From JAFAVZ01 sp036009105 (lineage in GTDB: Bacteria; Acidobacteriota; Thermoanaerobaculia; Gp7-AA8), in assembly GCA_036009105.1 (NCBI GenBank), contig DASYMJ010000260.1:1-18843 (forward strand): a stretch of 18,843 nucleotides of DNA, in the 5' to 3' direction. Position numbers and translations under genes: made by a program. A model generated the notes under the pieces. It worked only from the letters and a program-made list of their open reading frames with translations, ran no database searches and was not told where the DNA came from. Below, piece after piece: positions 7,388-14,607 of this stretch (its first letter is position 1; the number at the start of each line of letters is the position of its first letter).

Positions 7388-9271
7388 ATGCGCTACGCCC
7401 CCCTCCTCGCGCTCCTCCTCCTCACCTGCGCGCGAGCCCCGCGAGCGCGCAACGTCATCCTCATCTCCATCGACACCCTTCGCGCCGACTACGTCACCCC
7501 CGCCCGCACGCCCCATCTGGCCGCGCTTGCGAAAGAGGCGGTCGTGTACCGCAACGCGTGGTCGCATTGCCCGCTCACCCTCCCCTCCCACCTCAGCATC
7601 TTCACCGGCGAGCTGCCGCCGCAACATGGGGTGAGGGACAACGCGGGGTATCGGTTCGAGGCGGCGAAGCATCCCACCCTGGCCGGCGTGCTGCGGGACC
7701 GCGGGTTCAGGACGGCGGCGGCCGTCTCGGCGTACGTGATGCGCAAGTCGACGGGGGCGGAGAGCGGGTTCGAGACGTATGACGATGAAATCGGCCTCGT
7801 CGATGGGGCGCCGCTCGGCGCCTTGCAGCGGTCGGGGCGGGTTACCGAGAAGATCGCCGAGCAGTGGATCGGCGGGCATCGCGCGGAGCCGTTCTTCTAC
7901 TTCCTTCATCTGTACGAGCCGCATGAGCCGTATGCGCCGACCTATGAAGCCGACGTGCGCGAGGCCGACGCGATCGTCGGCCGGTTTCTGTCCTTCCTGA
8001 AGCGCGGGGGTCTGTATGACGACGCGCTGATCGTGGTCCTCTCCGATCATGGCGAGGGCCTCGGCGACCATGGCGAGCGGGAGCACGGCATCCTGCTCTA
8101 CCGCGAGGCGCTGCAGGTGCCGCTGATGATCCGCATGCCGGGCGGGGAGGCGCGCACCATCGACGAGCCGATCGGGCTCTCCGAGGTGAAGGGGCAGATT
8201 CTGGGGGCGGTGGAGGAGGGGCGGCTGCCGGAGGTGAAAAGGCACGCCCTCTACGCCGAGTCGCTGTTTCCGCGCATTCACATCGGGTGGAGCGAGATCC
8301 ACTCCCTGGTGCAGGAGCAGGTGCACTACATCGACGCGCCGCGCCCCGAGGCGTACGACCTGCAGCGCGATCCGGGGGAGAGGAAGAACGGCATCGAGGC
8401 ATACCGCCGCGGCTACCTCCGCGCGCACAAGGACCTGCAGTCGATCGGCGGCGCCTACGCCACCCCCGACGCGGTCAGCGACGAGGAAAAACGCAAGCTC
8501 GCCTCCCTCGGATACGTCAGCGCGGGAGGAGGGGAGGAGACGCTCGCCGACCCGAAAGAGCACATCGCCGAGTTCGAGCAGCTCCGCCAGGCGATGCGCG
8601 ACCAGTCCATCCCGGAGCTCGAGCAGCTCCTGGCCCGGAACCCCCGTTGGTCGGACGTGCGCGACCTCCTCGGCGTGGCCTGGGAGCGCCGCGGCGACTC
8701 CGCCCGCGCCGCGAAGATCTACCAGGACGGCATTGTCCTGACCCCGCGCCTGGCGCCGGAGTTCGCTCTCTCCGCCGCCTCCGCCCTCCTCGATGCCGGC
8801 CAGTACGCCGACGCCGCGAAGCACGCCCGCTTCGCCGCGGAGCAGGGGGCGCCCGGCGCGCACCTGATGCTGGGCGAGATCGAGCTCGCCGGCGACCACC
8901 TTGACGCGGCCGGTGCGGAAGAGCAGGTCGCCGAGCAGAACGCCGCCGAAAAGGCGCACGCCCTCTTCCTCGCCGCGCGCATCGCTTCCGCCCGGCGCGA
9001 CTTCCCCAGGGCGCTGCAACTGCTGGAGGAATCGGAGCGGGAGCGCCAGCGGATCGGCGCTTCGCTGCCGGAGAACTTCCACTACGTCGCCGCCGATACG
9101 CTGGCCCGCCTGGGCCGTGTGCCCGAGGCGATGCGGGAGTTCGAGGCCGAGCTGCGGATGAACCCCCGAAACGGGCGCGCCTACCGCGACCTGGCCCTCT
9201 TGCAGACCATCGTGGGCGACAAAGCAGGCGCGGCGCGCACGAAAGAGCGGATGGCCGCGATGGTGAGATGA
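7388..9271 (+). CDS. Sulfatase-fold (alkaline phosphatase superfamily) hydrolase with C-terminal TPRs
   Basis: 627 aa. The N-terminus MRYAPLLALLLLTC is a short signal sequence; Cys14 could be a lipidation site, but Thr at -1 makes the lipobox poor. Residues 20-400 are the sulfatase-type domain: NVILISIDTLRADYV (metal Asp29), PLTLPSHLSIFTG at 62-73, HGVRDN, FFYFLHLYEPHEPYAP, and the metal pair Asp220-His221 in LSDHGEGLGDHGE. The nucleophile position (C-x-P-x-R in sulfatases) reads T-L-P-S-H, so Thr64 replaces the formylglycine Cys. This points to phosphate-ester or phosphotransfer chemistry rather than classic sulfate removal. Residues 415-625 form TPR-like helices (GDSARAAKIYQDGI, GQYADAAKHARFA, GRVPEAMREFEAEL). 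No ribosome site precedes ATG 7388; the upstream stop is eight bases away, so coupling is possible. Confidence 0.87.
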   Translation: MRYAPLLALLLLTCARAPRARNVILISIDTLRADYVTPARTPHLAALAKEAVVYRNAWSHCPLTLPSHLSIFTGELPPQHGVRDNAGYRFEAAKHPTLAGVLRDRGFRTAAAVSAYVMRKSTGAESGFETYDDEIGLVDGAPLGALQRSGRVTEKIAEQWIGGHRAEPFFYFLHLYEPHEPYAPTYEADVREADAIVGRFLSFLKRGGLYDDALIVVLSDHGEGLGDHGEREHGILLYREALQVPLMIRMPGGEARTIDEPIGLSEVKGQILGAVEEGRLPEVKRHALYAESLFPRIHIGWSEIHSLVQEQVHYIDAPRPEAYDLQRDPGERKNGIEAYRRGYLRAHKDLQSIGGAYATPDAVSDEEKRKLASLGYVSAGGGEETLADPKEHIAEFEQLRQAMRDQSIPELEQLLARNPRWSDVRDLLGVAWERRGDSARAAKIYQDGIVLTPRLAPEFALSAASALLDAGQYADAAKHARFAAEQGAPGAHLMLGEIELAGDHLDAAGAEEQVAEQNAAEKAHALFLAARIASARRDFPRALQLLEESERERQRIGASLPENFHYVAADTLARLGRVPEAMREFEAELRMNPRNGRAYRDLALLQTIVGDKAGAARTKERMAAMVR

Positions 9272-9370
9272 GTTGCTGGTTACTGGTTGCTGGTTGCTGG
9301 TAGACATCGGATAGGCGAAGGCTCATCAGACCAGCAACCAGCAACCAGCAACCAGCAACCAGTAACTGCC
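9272..9370. repeat. Second inverted pair of heptamer arrays, no gene inside
   Basis: Left arm: GTTGCTG, GTTACTG, GTTGCTG, GTTGCTG (9272-9299) then GTAG. Right arm: four CAGCAAC (9332-9359) and one CAGTAAC (9360-9366) then TGCC. The arms are separated by 32 bases (9300-9331) with no coding potential and can pair into a stem of about 30 bp with at most one mismatch. The left arm begins on the base after the TGA (9269-9271) of the sulfatase-fold gene. The sequence matches the flanks of the four-helix-bundle cassette, so it looks like an empty copy. It may also act as terminator of the upstream gene. Confidence 0.92.
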
Positions 9371-9408
9371 TCCCAAGTGGGTCCGCGGCTAACCCTCCGA
9401 TCAACCCT

Positions 9409-9438
9409 TGACCCCGTAACCTATGCGTAACAGGGTCA
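9409..9438. promoter_or_regulatory. Palindrome upstream of the M4 protease promoter, possible activator site
   Basis: TGACCC (9409-9414) and GGGTCA (9433-9438) are perfect inverse half-sites separated by 18 bases. The spacer also holds two GTAAC copies (9416-9420 and 9427-9431), 11 bases apart, about one helical turn. It lies roughly 90-120 bases before the start point expected from the sigma-54-like boxes at 9502-9517, the usual distance for an enhancer-binding activator. The dyad is seen; the role is inferred. Confidence 0.4.
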
Positions 9439-9501
9439 CAGAATGATCCTTCTCGGTGTCAATTCATCGTCAACTCCTTTCTAATCAGTAATTTGAATTT
9501 C

Positions 9502-9517
9502 TGGCAGTGGCATTGCC
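9502..9517 (+). promoter_or_regulatory. Candidate sigma-54 (-24/-12) promoter of the M4 protease gene
   Basis: TGGCAGTGGCATTGCC matches the RpoN consensus TGGCACGRNNNTTGCW at the key positions: TGGCA, then TTGC at the exact required spacing (GG of -24 and GC of -12 ten bases apart). A start near 9528 would leave a leader of about 46 bases before ATG 9574. No sigma-70 promoter of similar quality is seen in the 200-base gap. Confidence 0.5.
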
Positions 9518-9573
9518 TTAGGGAATCGGCACAACCACCCCCGGATTCATCGGAAAGGACAAGAAGAAAACGC

Positions 9574-11736
9574 ATGAAGAGAGCTCTTGCCGCGTTCCTG
9601 TTTCTCGTCACCTCGGCAGCGTTCGCCAAAAACGGCGCTCCGAACAACGGCATCACCATCAAAGACCAGGACCATAAAGGGACCCCGACGTTCATCACCG
9701 GCGCCCTCGGGAAGCTGGCCAACGGACAGAAGGACAAAGCCGCGAAAGACTTCCTCAAGGCCCAGCGCGACCTGCTGCGCATGACCGGCACGGAAGACTT
9801 CGACGTGGTCGGCACCGCGACCGACAACCTCGGCCAGTCGCACACCCGCCTCCAGGAGAAGCTGTACGGCCTCCCGGTGGTCGGTGCGGAGTACCTCGTG
9901 CACTCCGACGCGGCGGGCAACGTGTTCGCCATGAACGGCCGCTTCACGGCCGACCTGGGCGACCGCTTCCCGACCATCGATCCGTACTCGGCCCTGACCC
10001 GCGCGGCCAGCGAGCGCGGCGCGGCCACCCCCCGTTGGGAGAGCGGCGCGATGCTGGTTTGGGTGGTCAACGAGAAGTCGACCGCCTTCCTGGCCTGGCG
10101 CGCCACGATCTCCTACAAGGGAACGGACGGCCCGGAAGTCGACGTGATCTACGCCGACGCGGCCGGCGACAACGCCGGCGAGCTCGTTCTCTACCAGCCG
10201 AAGATCCACCGCCTGAAGAACCGCAAGGTCTACTCGGCGAACAACGGCACCACGCTGCCCGGCACGCTGCTGTGGCAGGAAGGCGGCACGGCGACCTCCG
10301 ACACCACGGCGCAGGCGGCCTACAACTACGCCGGCAACGTGTACGACTACTACAAGAACGTCCACGCCCGCGACTCGTATGACAACGCCGGCGCGACGAT
10401 CATCTCCTCGGTGCACTACTCGAGCAGCTACAACAACGCGTTCTGGAACGGCACGCAGATGGTCTACGGCGACGGCGACGGCACGACGTTCATTCCGCTC
10501 TCCAAGGCCCTCGACGTCGACGCGCACGAGCTGACGCACGCCGTCACGGAGCGCACCGCCAACCTGACCTACTCCAACGAGTCCGGCGCCCTCAACGAGG
10601 CGACCTCGGACATCCTCGGCAACTCCTGCGAGGCCTACACGACCAACGGTGGCACGCCGAACGCGAACACCTGGAAGGTCGGCGAGGACATCTACACGCC
10701 GGCCACCGCCGGCGACGCCCTCCGCTACATGAACGATCCGGCCGCCGGGGGTGACTACGACTACTACCCGACGCGCTACACCGGCACGGCCGACAACGGC
10801 GGCGTGCACAGCAACTCCGGCATCGCCAACCTCGCCTACTACCTGATGGTCATGGGCGGCACGCATCCCCGCGGCAAGACGACGGTCAACGTCACGGCCC
10901 TCTCCGCGACCTCCTCGACCTCCCTCAACATGGCGCAGAAGATCTGGTATCGCGCCCTGACCACCTACTGGACGTCCTCCACCGGCTTCTCCGGCGCGCG
11001 CACCGGCACGGTGCAGGCGGCGACCGACCTCTACGGCGCGGCCGCCGCGGCGTCCGTGACCGCGGCGTGGGACGCCGTCGGCGCTCCGGGCGGCGGCGGT
11101 GGCGGCGGCACGACCACGACGCTCTCCAACGGCGTCGCCGTGACCGGCCTGTCCGGCTCCACCGGCAGCTGGACCAACTTCAAGATCACCGTCCCGGCCA
11201 GCCAGACCCAGCTCCAGATCGTGATGTCCGGCGGCACGGGTGATGCCGACATGTACGTCAAGCGCGGCGCCATCCCGACCAGCACGGTCTATGACTACCG
11301 CCCGTACCTGACCGGCAATAACGAGACCGTCACCGTGGCCAACCCGGTCGCGGGCGACTGGTACATCAGCCTCAACGGCTATGCCGCCTTCTCCGGCGTC
11401 ACCCTGAAGGCCACCTACACCGGCGGCGGCACGCCGACCTGCACCACGTTCAACGGCTCCTTCACGGCCACCGGCCAGACGACGTACGTCTCCAGCAGCA
11501 CCGGCTTCGCGGCCAATGCCGGCCTCCAGACCGGCAAGCTCACCGGCCCGGCGGGCGTCGACTTCGACCTCTACCTGCAGAAGCTGAGCGGCACCACCTG
11601 GACGCAGGTCGCCGCCTCGGAAGGCTCCACCGCCACGGAGAACACGTCCTACAACGGCACGGCCGGCACGTACCGCTACCGCGTCTATGCGTACAGCGGC
11701 ACGGGCGCCTGGTCGCTCTGCTACGCCAAGCCGTAA
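9574..11736 (+). CDS. Secreted M4 (thermolysin-like) metalloprotease with two C-terminal PPC-like domains
   Basis: 720 aa. ATG 9574 is chosen because it starts a clean signal peptide (MKRALAAFLFLVTSAAFA); GGAAAGGA lies 14 bases upstream, rather far. Residues 25-205 are an FTP-type propeptide (DFDVVGTATDNLGQSHTRLQ, LPVVGAEYLVH). The catalytic domain (about 215-505) has the zinc motif HELTH at 318-322, third ligand Glu342 in GALNEATSDI, and the catalytic His412 in GGVHSNSGIANLAYYL, all in thermolysin order. A run of seven Gly (506-512) links to a PPC domain (about 516-617) and a second PPC-like beta-sandwich (about 622-720). The protein should be exported, lose its propeptide, and act outside the cell on proteins. 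It has its own candidate sigma-54 promoter and a strong terminator. An emfourin-like gene lies 2.4 kb downstream. Confidence 0.95.
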   Translation: MKRALAAFLFLVTSAAFAKNGAPNNGITIKDQDHKGTPTFITGALGKLANGQKDKAAKDFLKAQRDLLRMTGTEDFDVVGTATDNLGQSHTRLQEKLYGLPVVGAEYLVHSDAAGNVFAMNGRFTADLGDRFPTIDPYSALTRAASERGAATPRWESGAMLVWVVNEKSTAFLAWRATISYKGTDGPEVDVIYADAAGDNAGELVLYQPKIHRLKNRKVYSANNGTTLPGTLLWQEGGTATSDTTAQAAYNYAGNVYDYYKNVHARDSYDNAGATIISSVHYSSSYNNAFWNGTQMVYGDGDGTTFIPLSKALDVDAHELTHAVTERTANLTYSNESGALNEATSDILGNSCEAYTTNGGTPNANTWKVGEDIYTPATAGDALRYMNDPAAGGDYDYYPTRYTGTADNGGVHSNSGIANLAYYLMVMGGTHPRGKTTVNVTALSATSSTSLNMAQKIWYRALTTYWTSSTGFSGARTGTVQAATDLYGAAAAASVTAAWDAVGAPGGGGGGGTTTTLSNGVAVTGLSGSTGSWTNFKITVPASQTQLQIVMSGGTGDADMYVKRGAIPTSTVYDYRPYLTGNNETVTVANPVAGDWYISLNGYAAFSGVTLKATYTGGGTPTCTTFNGSFTATGQTTYVSSSTGFAANAGLQTGKLTGPAGVDFDLYLQKLSGTTWTQVAASEGSTATENTSYNGTAGTYRYRVYAYSGTGAWSLCYAKP

Positions 11737-11762
11737 GCCAACAACTTTCGTTTGTCGTTCCC

Positions 11763-11796
11763 GGCCCGCCGCGCGATCATGCGCGGCGGGCCTTTT
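11763..11796 (+). terminator. Intrinsic terminator of the M4 protease gene
   Basis: A perfect 12-bp GC stem (GGCCCGCCGCGC 11763-11774, GCGCGGCGGGCC 11781-11792) with a GATCAT loop is followed by TTTT. It lies 26 bases past the protease stop. Its T-run ends only seven bases before the ATG of the cytochrome c' gene at 11804. Confidence 0.92.
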
Positions 11797-11803
11797 CAAT
11801 CTG

Positions 11804-12241
11804 ATGAAACGACTGCCGCTGCTCCTCATCCTCGCTCTCCCTCTTCTCGCCGCCGACAAGCCGGAGGCGGCCATCAAGTACCGCTCGCTGGTGATGAAGG
11901 CCATGGGCGCGCACATGAACGCGATGTCGATGGTGGTCAGCAAGCAGGTGAGCGATCGCTCCCGCCTCGCCGTCCATGCCGAGGCGCTCCGCGGACTGGC
12001 CAACGGCCTGCCCGCGCTGTTCCCGAAAGGCACCGGGCCGGATGTCGCCCGCACGGCGGCGAAGCTGGACGTCTGGCAGCGCTGGCCGGAGTTCACCGTC
12101 GCCTCGAAACGGCTGGAGAGCGAGACGGCGCGGCTGCTGCAGCTGGCGCGGGGGAAGGACGCCGCCGCCTTCGACAAGCAGTTCGAAGCCGTGAACGCCG
12201 CGTGCAACGAATGCCATCAACAGTTCCGCGTACGCGACTAG
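11804..12241 (+). CDS. Cytochrome c' (class II c-type cytochrome)
   Basis: 145 aa. Signal peptide MKRLPLLLILALPLLAA leads it to the periplasm. The mature protein has the four-helix pattern of cytochrome c': AAIKYRSLVMKAMGAHM at 22-38 near the N-terminus, VWQRWPEF at 90-97, and a single haem motif CNECH at 134-138 just before the C-terminus (QQFRVRD). The C-terminal placement of CxxCH and the length of about 130 mature residues are typical. Family members bind NO or CO at five-coordinate haem, or transfer electrons when a Met ligand is present. The start follows the protease terminator by seven bases with no Shine-Dalgarno, and upstream in-frame starts would overlap the protease gene. The 3' end overlaps the multihaem cytochrome gene by 31 bases, so the two are probably made together. 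Confidence 0.87.
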   Translation: MKRLPLLLILALPLLAADKPEAAIKYRSLVMKAMGAHMNAMSMVVSKQVSDRSRLAVHAEALRGLANGLPALFPKGTGPDVARTAAKLDVWQRWPEFTVASKRLESETARLLQLARGKDAAAFDKQFEAVNAACNECHQQFRVRD

Positions 12242-14133
12242 CCGCGCTCCTCGCGCTGGCGCTCCTCGGCGGATGCAGAGAGCGCGTCGTGCACCAGCAG
12301 GCTGCTGCTCCCAGGGCGCACGAGGACTTCCTCCCCTCGCGCGCGGCCTACGCCGGCTCCGAGGCTTGCGGGGAGTGCCATGAGAAAAACCATGACCGGT
12401 GGCAGCACAGCTGGCACGCGCGCGCTCTCTCCGCCGCCACCGCGAAGGACGTGGTCGGCAACTTCGGCGGCGCGCATTTTCATGGCGACTCGAGCGAGGC
12501 GTGGATGCGCCGGCGCGGCGACGCCTTCGTGATGCGCACGCGCGATCGGGAAGGGAAGGTGGGCGACTATGACGTGGCGTACGTCATCGGCGGCAAGCGG
12601 ATGCAGGACGCGGTCACCGTGATGCCGGACGGCCGCTGGCAGGTGCTGCCGGTCTACTACCATGTCACCGGCCGCGGCGCGTGGGTCGACTACAACGAGA
12701 AGAAGCAGGGGCGCATCGGTCCCGACCATCCCTGGTTCTGGACCAACTTCCGCCGCACGGCGAACAAGGAGTGCCTGGAGTGCCACACCACCGGCCTCGA
12801 CCTCCGCTACGACCGGGCGAGGCACGCCTGGCGGACGAGCTTCGTCGATGCCGGCGTTGCCTGCGAGGCGTGCCACGGACCGGGCGCGCGTCACGCCGAG
12901 ACGAAGGACAAGGCGGACATCATCCACCCCGGCCATGTAGCGAAGGACGTCCAGCTCTCGCTCTGCGCGCGCTGCCACGGCCCGCGCGAGCCGCTCTTTC
13001 CGCTCCTCGACGCGCAGGACCAGTTCCGTCCCGGCGACCGGTACGGCGAGAAGTTCCAGCCGCTCGTCGTCACCGACAGCACGGAGCGCTCCGGCGAGTA
13101 CTTTGCGGATGGGCGCCCCTCCAGCTCGAGCTTCGAGTACCAGGCGCTGGTGCAGTCGCGCTGCTATTTAGCCGGCGGGGCGACGTGCCTCAGCTGCCAC
13201 ACCGCGCCGCACGAAGACCACGCGCATGATGAGCTGAAACCGGCCGACGTCTGCCTCTCCTGCCACAAGGAGCTCGCCCCCGGTCACGGCCATCACGCCA
13301 AGGCGACGTGCGTCGATTGCCACATGCCGCCCCTGCTCAGCGGCGTTCTCGACGCGTTCGCCGACCACGCCATCGACGTCCCCAATCCGTTGAACACCTC
13401 GCGGCACGGCATTCCGAACGCGTGCAACGTCTGCCACAAGGACAAGACGCCGGAGGCCATGCAGCAGGCGATCGTGCGCTGGTGGCCGGCATCTGCCCGC
13501 CAACAGCGCCGCCTGCAACTCGCCGACGCGATCGATGAGAAGACCGCTGCCTCCAGCCTGCCCGCGCTGAGCGCGGTGATCCGCGACGCCAACGAGGCGC
13601 CGAGCCTGCGCGGCGCCGCGGCTCAGCTCCTCGGCCAACGCTTTCCTGCCGCGGCGTCCGCGGTGGTGCTCCCCCTCCTTCATGAGCGCGACCCGCTGTT
13701 GCGCACGCGCCTGCTCGAATGCCTCGGCTACGCGAACGCGCGCGGCAGCGCCGACTCCGTCGCGGCGTTCCTGGGCGACCCATCGATCGCCGTCCGCCAG
13801 GCGGCCGCTCTCGTACTGGCCAGCTTCGCCGACCCGCGTGCGGTGCCCGCGCTGGAACGGCTGGCCAAAGATCCGGCCACGCGCGGCCTGGTCCGTCCGC
13901 ACATCGCACTCGGCATCACGGCCGCCAAGCGGGGCGACTTCGACGCGGCCACGCGCGAGCTCACCATCGCCGTGAATGAAGTGCCGTACGCCACCGACGC
14001 GCTCGTGCTGCTGGCGGACATCGACGCGCGGCGCGGCAACCTGCCGGCGGCACGCCAGTGGCTGGAAGAAGCGCTGCGCTTCAACCCCTCGCATCGCGGC
14101 GCGCTGCAGCGGATGCAGGCGCTGGGAAGATGA
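12211..14133 (+). CDS. Eight-haem c-type cytochrome lipoprotein with HEAT/TPR C-terminus
   Basis: 640 aa from ATG 12211, inside the end of the cytochrome c' gene; this start gives a lipoprotein signal ending LLGGC (Cys22). Eight CxxCH haem motifs are visible, with first cysteines at 53, 188, 218, 252, 326, 348, 367 and 405. Extra His residues (HDRWQHSWH 61-69, HEDHAHD 334-340, HGHHAK 359-364) may be distal ligands. The spacing and motifs such as ACEACHGPGARH and CVDCHMPP recall cytochrome c554-like and related multihaem redox proteins. Residues 440-570 form HEAT-like helices (RDANEAPSLRGAAAQLLGQR, GDPSIAVRQAAALVLASF) and 570-640 a TPR pair (NLPAARQWLEEALRFNPSH). It should be anchored to the membrane facing the periplasm, passing electrons to or from a partner held by the repeats. 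An exact substrate cannot be read from the sequence; nitrogen-oxide chemistry is one option, given cytochrome c' next door. Confidence 0.88.
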   Translation: MPSTVPRTRLAALLALALLGGCRERVVHQQAAAPRAHEDFLPSRAAYAGSEACGECHEKNHDRWQHSWHARALSAATAKDVVGNFGGAHFHGDSSEAWMRRRGDAFVMRTRDREGKVGDYDVAYVIGGKRMQDAVTVMPDGRWQVLPVYYHVTGRGAWVDYNEKKQGRIGPDHPWFWTNFRRTANKECLECHTTGLDLRYDRARHAWRTSFVDAGVACEACHGPGARHAETKDKADIIHPGHVAKDVQLSLCARCHGPREPLFPLLDAQDQFRPGDRYGEKFQPLVVTDSTERSGEYFADGRPSSSSFEYQALVQSRCYLAGGATCLSCHTAPHEDHAHDELKPADVCLSCHKELAPGHGHHAKATCVDCHMPPLLSGVLDAFADHAIDVPNPLNTSRHGIPNACNVCHKDKTPEAMQQAIVRWWPASARQQRRLQLADAIDEKTAASSLPALSAVIRDANEAPSLRGAAAQLLGQRFPAAASAVVLPLLHERDPLLRTRLLECLGYANARGSADSVAAFLGDPSIAVRQAAALVLASFADPRAVPALERLAKDPATRGLVRPHIALGITAAKRGDFDAATRELTIAVNEVPYATDALVLLADIDARRGNLPAARQWLEEALRFNPSHRGALQRMQALGR

Positions 14134-14143
14134 CGCTCCGGTA

Positions 14144-14542
14144 TCAGCTGCAGGCGCGCGTACGAATCTTCCACAGCGACTCGCGCAGCGCGCTCACTTC
14201 CTCCGGCAGCCCCTCGGCGGCTTCGCCCCACCATGACGTGGAGTGCCCTTCCAGGGTCAGCGTGTAGTGCACCTGATCGGGGCGCGCCTGCTGGCCGTAC
14301 TCCGGCTTCCACGACTCCGGCTTCGCGGCGTCCGCGAGGCGGGTGAGCTCGGCCGCTTCTTGGTCCGTCAGCGTCGCCTTGCACTTCTCCGTCGTCACGT
14401 CGCGGGCGACCACTTCCACTTTGCCGAGGCCGCGGCCGGCGAGGCCGCCGTCGGTGTTGAGCGAGACGTGCAGCGCCGGCGTCATCGGATCGGCAGTGTT
14501 GCACGTGGCGGCGAGAACGAGGGCGAAAAGTAGCGAGCGCAT
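14144..14542 (-). CDS. Secreted emfourin-like protein (possible M4 protease inhibitor)
   Basis: 132 aa from ATG 14542. The first 19 residues (MRSLLFALVLAATCNTADP) are an export signal; Cys14 is a weak lipobox candidate. The rest follows the pattern I know from emfourin (protealysin inhibitor) proteins: a first strand with GGLAG (ALHVSLNTDGGLAG, 23-36), a helix of LTDQEAAELTRLADAA (58-73), a strand pair DQVHYTLTLEGH (89-100) and a terminal LPEEVSALRESLWKI (112-126). Emfourins bind and block M4 proteases and are commonly encoded next to them; here an M4 protease is 2.4 kb away. The match is by pattern only and could be coincidental. It converges on the multihaem cytochrome gene with ten bases between stops and is divergent from the TonB gene. 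Confidence 0.55.
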   Translation of the reverse strand: MRSLLFALVLAATCNTADPMTPALHVSLNTDGGLAGRGLGKVEVVARDVTTEKCKATLTDQEAAELTRLADAAKPESWKPEYGQQARPDQVHYTLTLEGHSTSWWGEAAEGLPEEVSALRESLWKIRTRACS

Positions 14543-14607
14543 GTAACCCGATTGTTGCACTTTCCGTACGCGGCGCGGTGTCGAAGCTTGCGAAGGAGGG
14601 AAACCCA

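Noticed and set aside
7349..9307. 652-codon minus-strand open frame that begins and ends inside the heptamer arrays
   Set aside because: It lies antisense to the clear sulfatase-fold/TPR gene; its translation is Arg/Gly/Leu-rich with no recognisable domain, as expected from the reverse of a GC-rich gene.
9547..12207. 886-codon minus-strand open frame
   Set aside because: It mirrors the M4 protease and cytochrome c' genes, has no ribosome site and no known motif.
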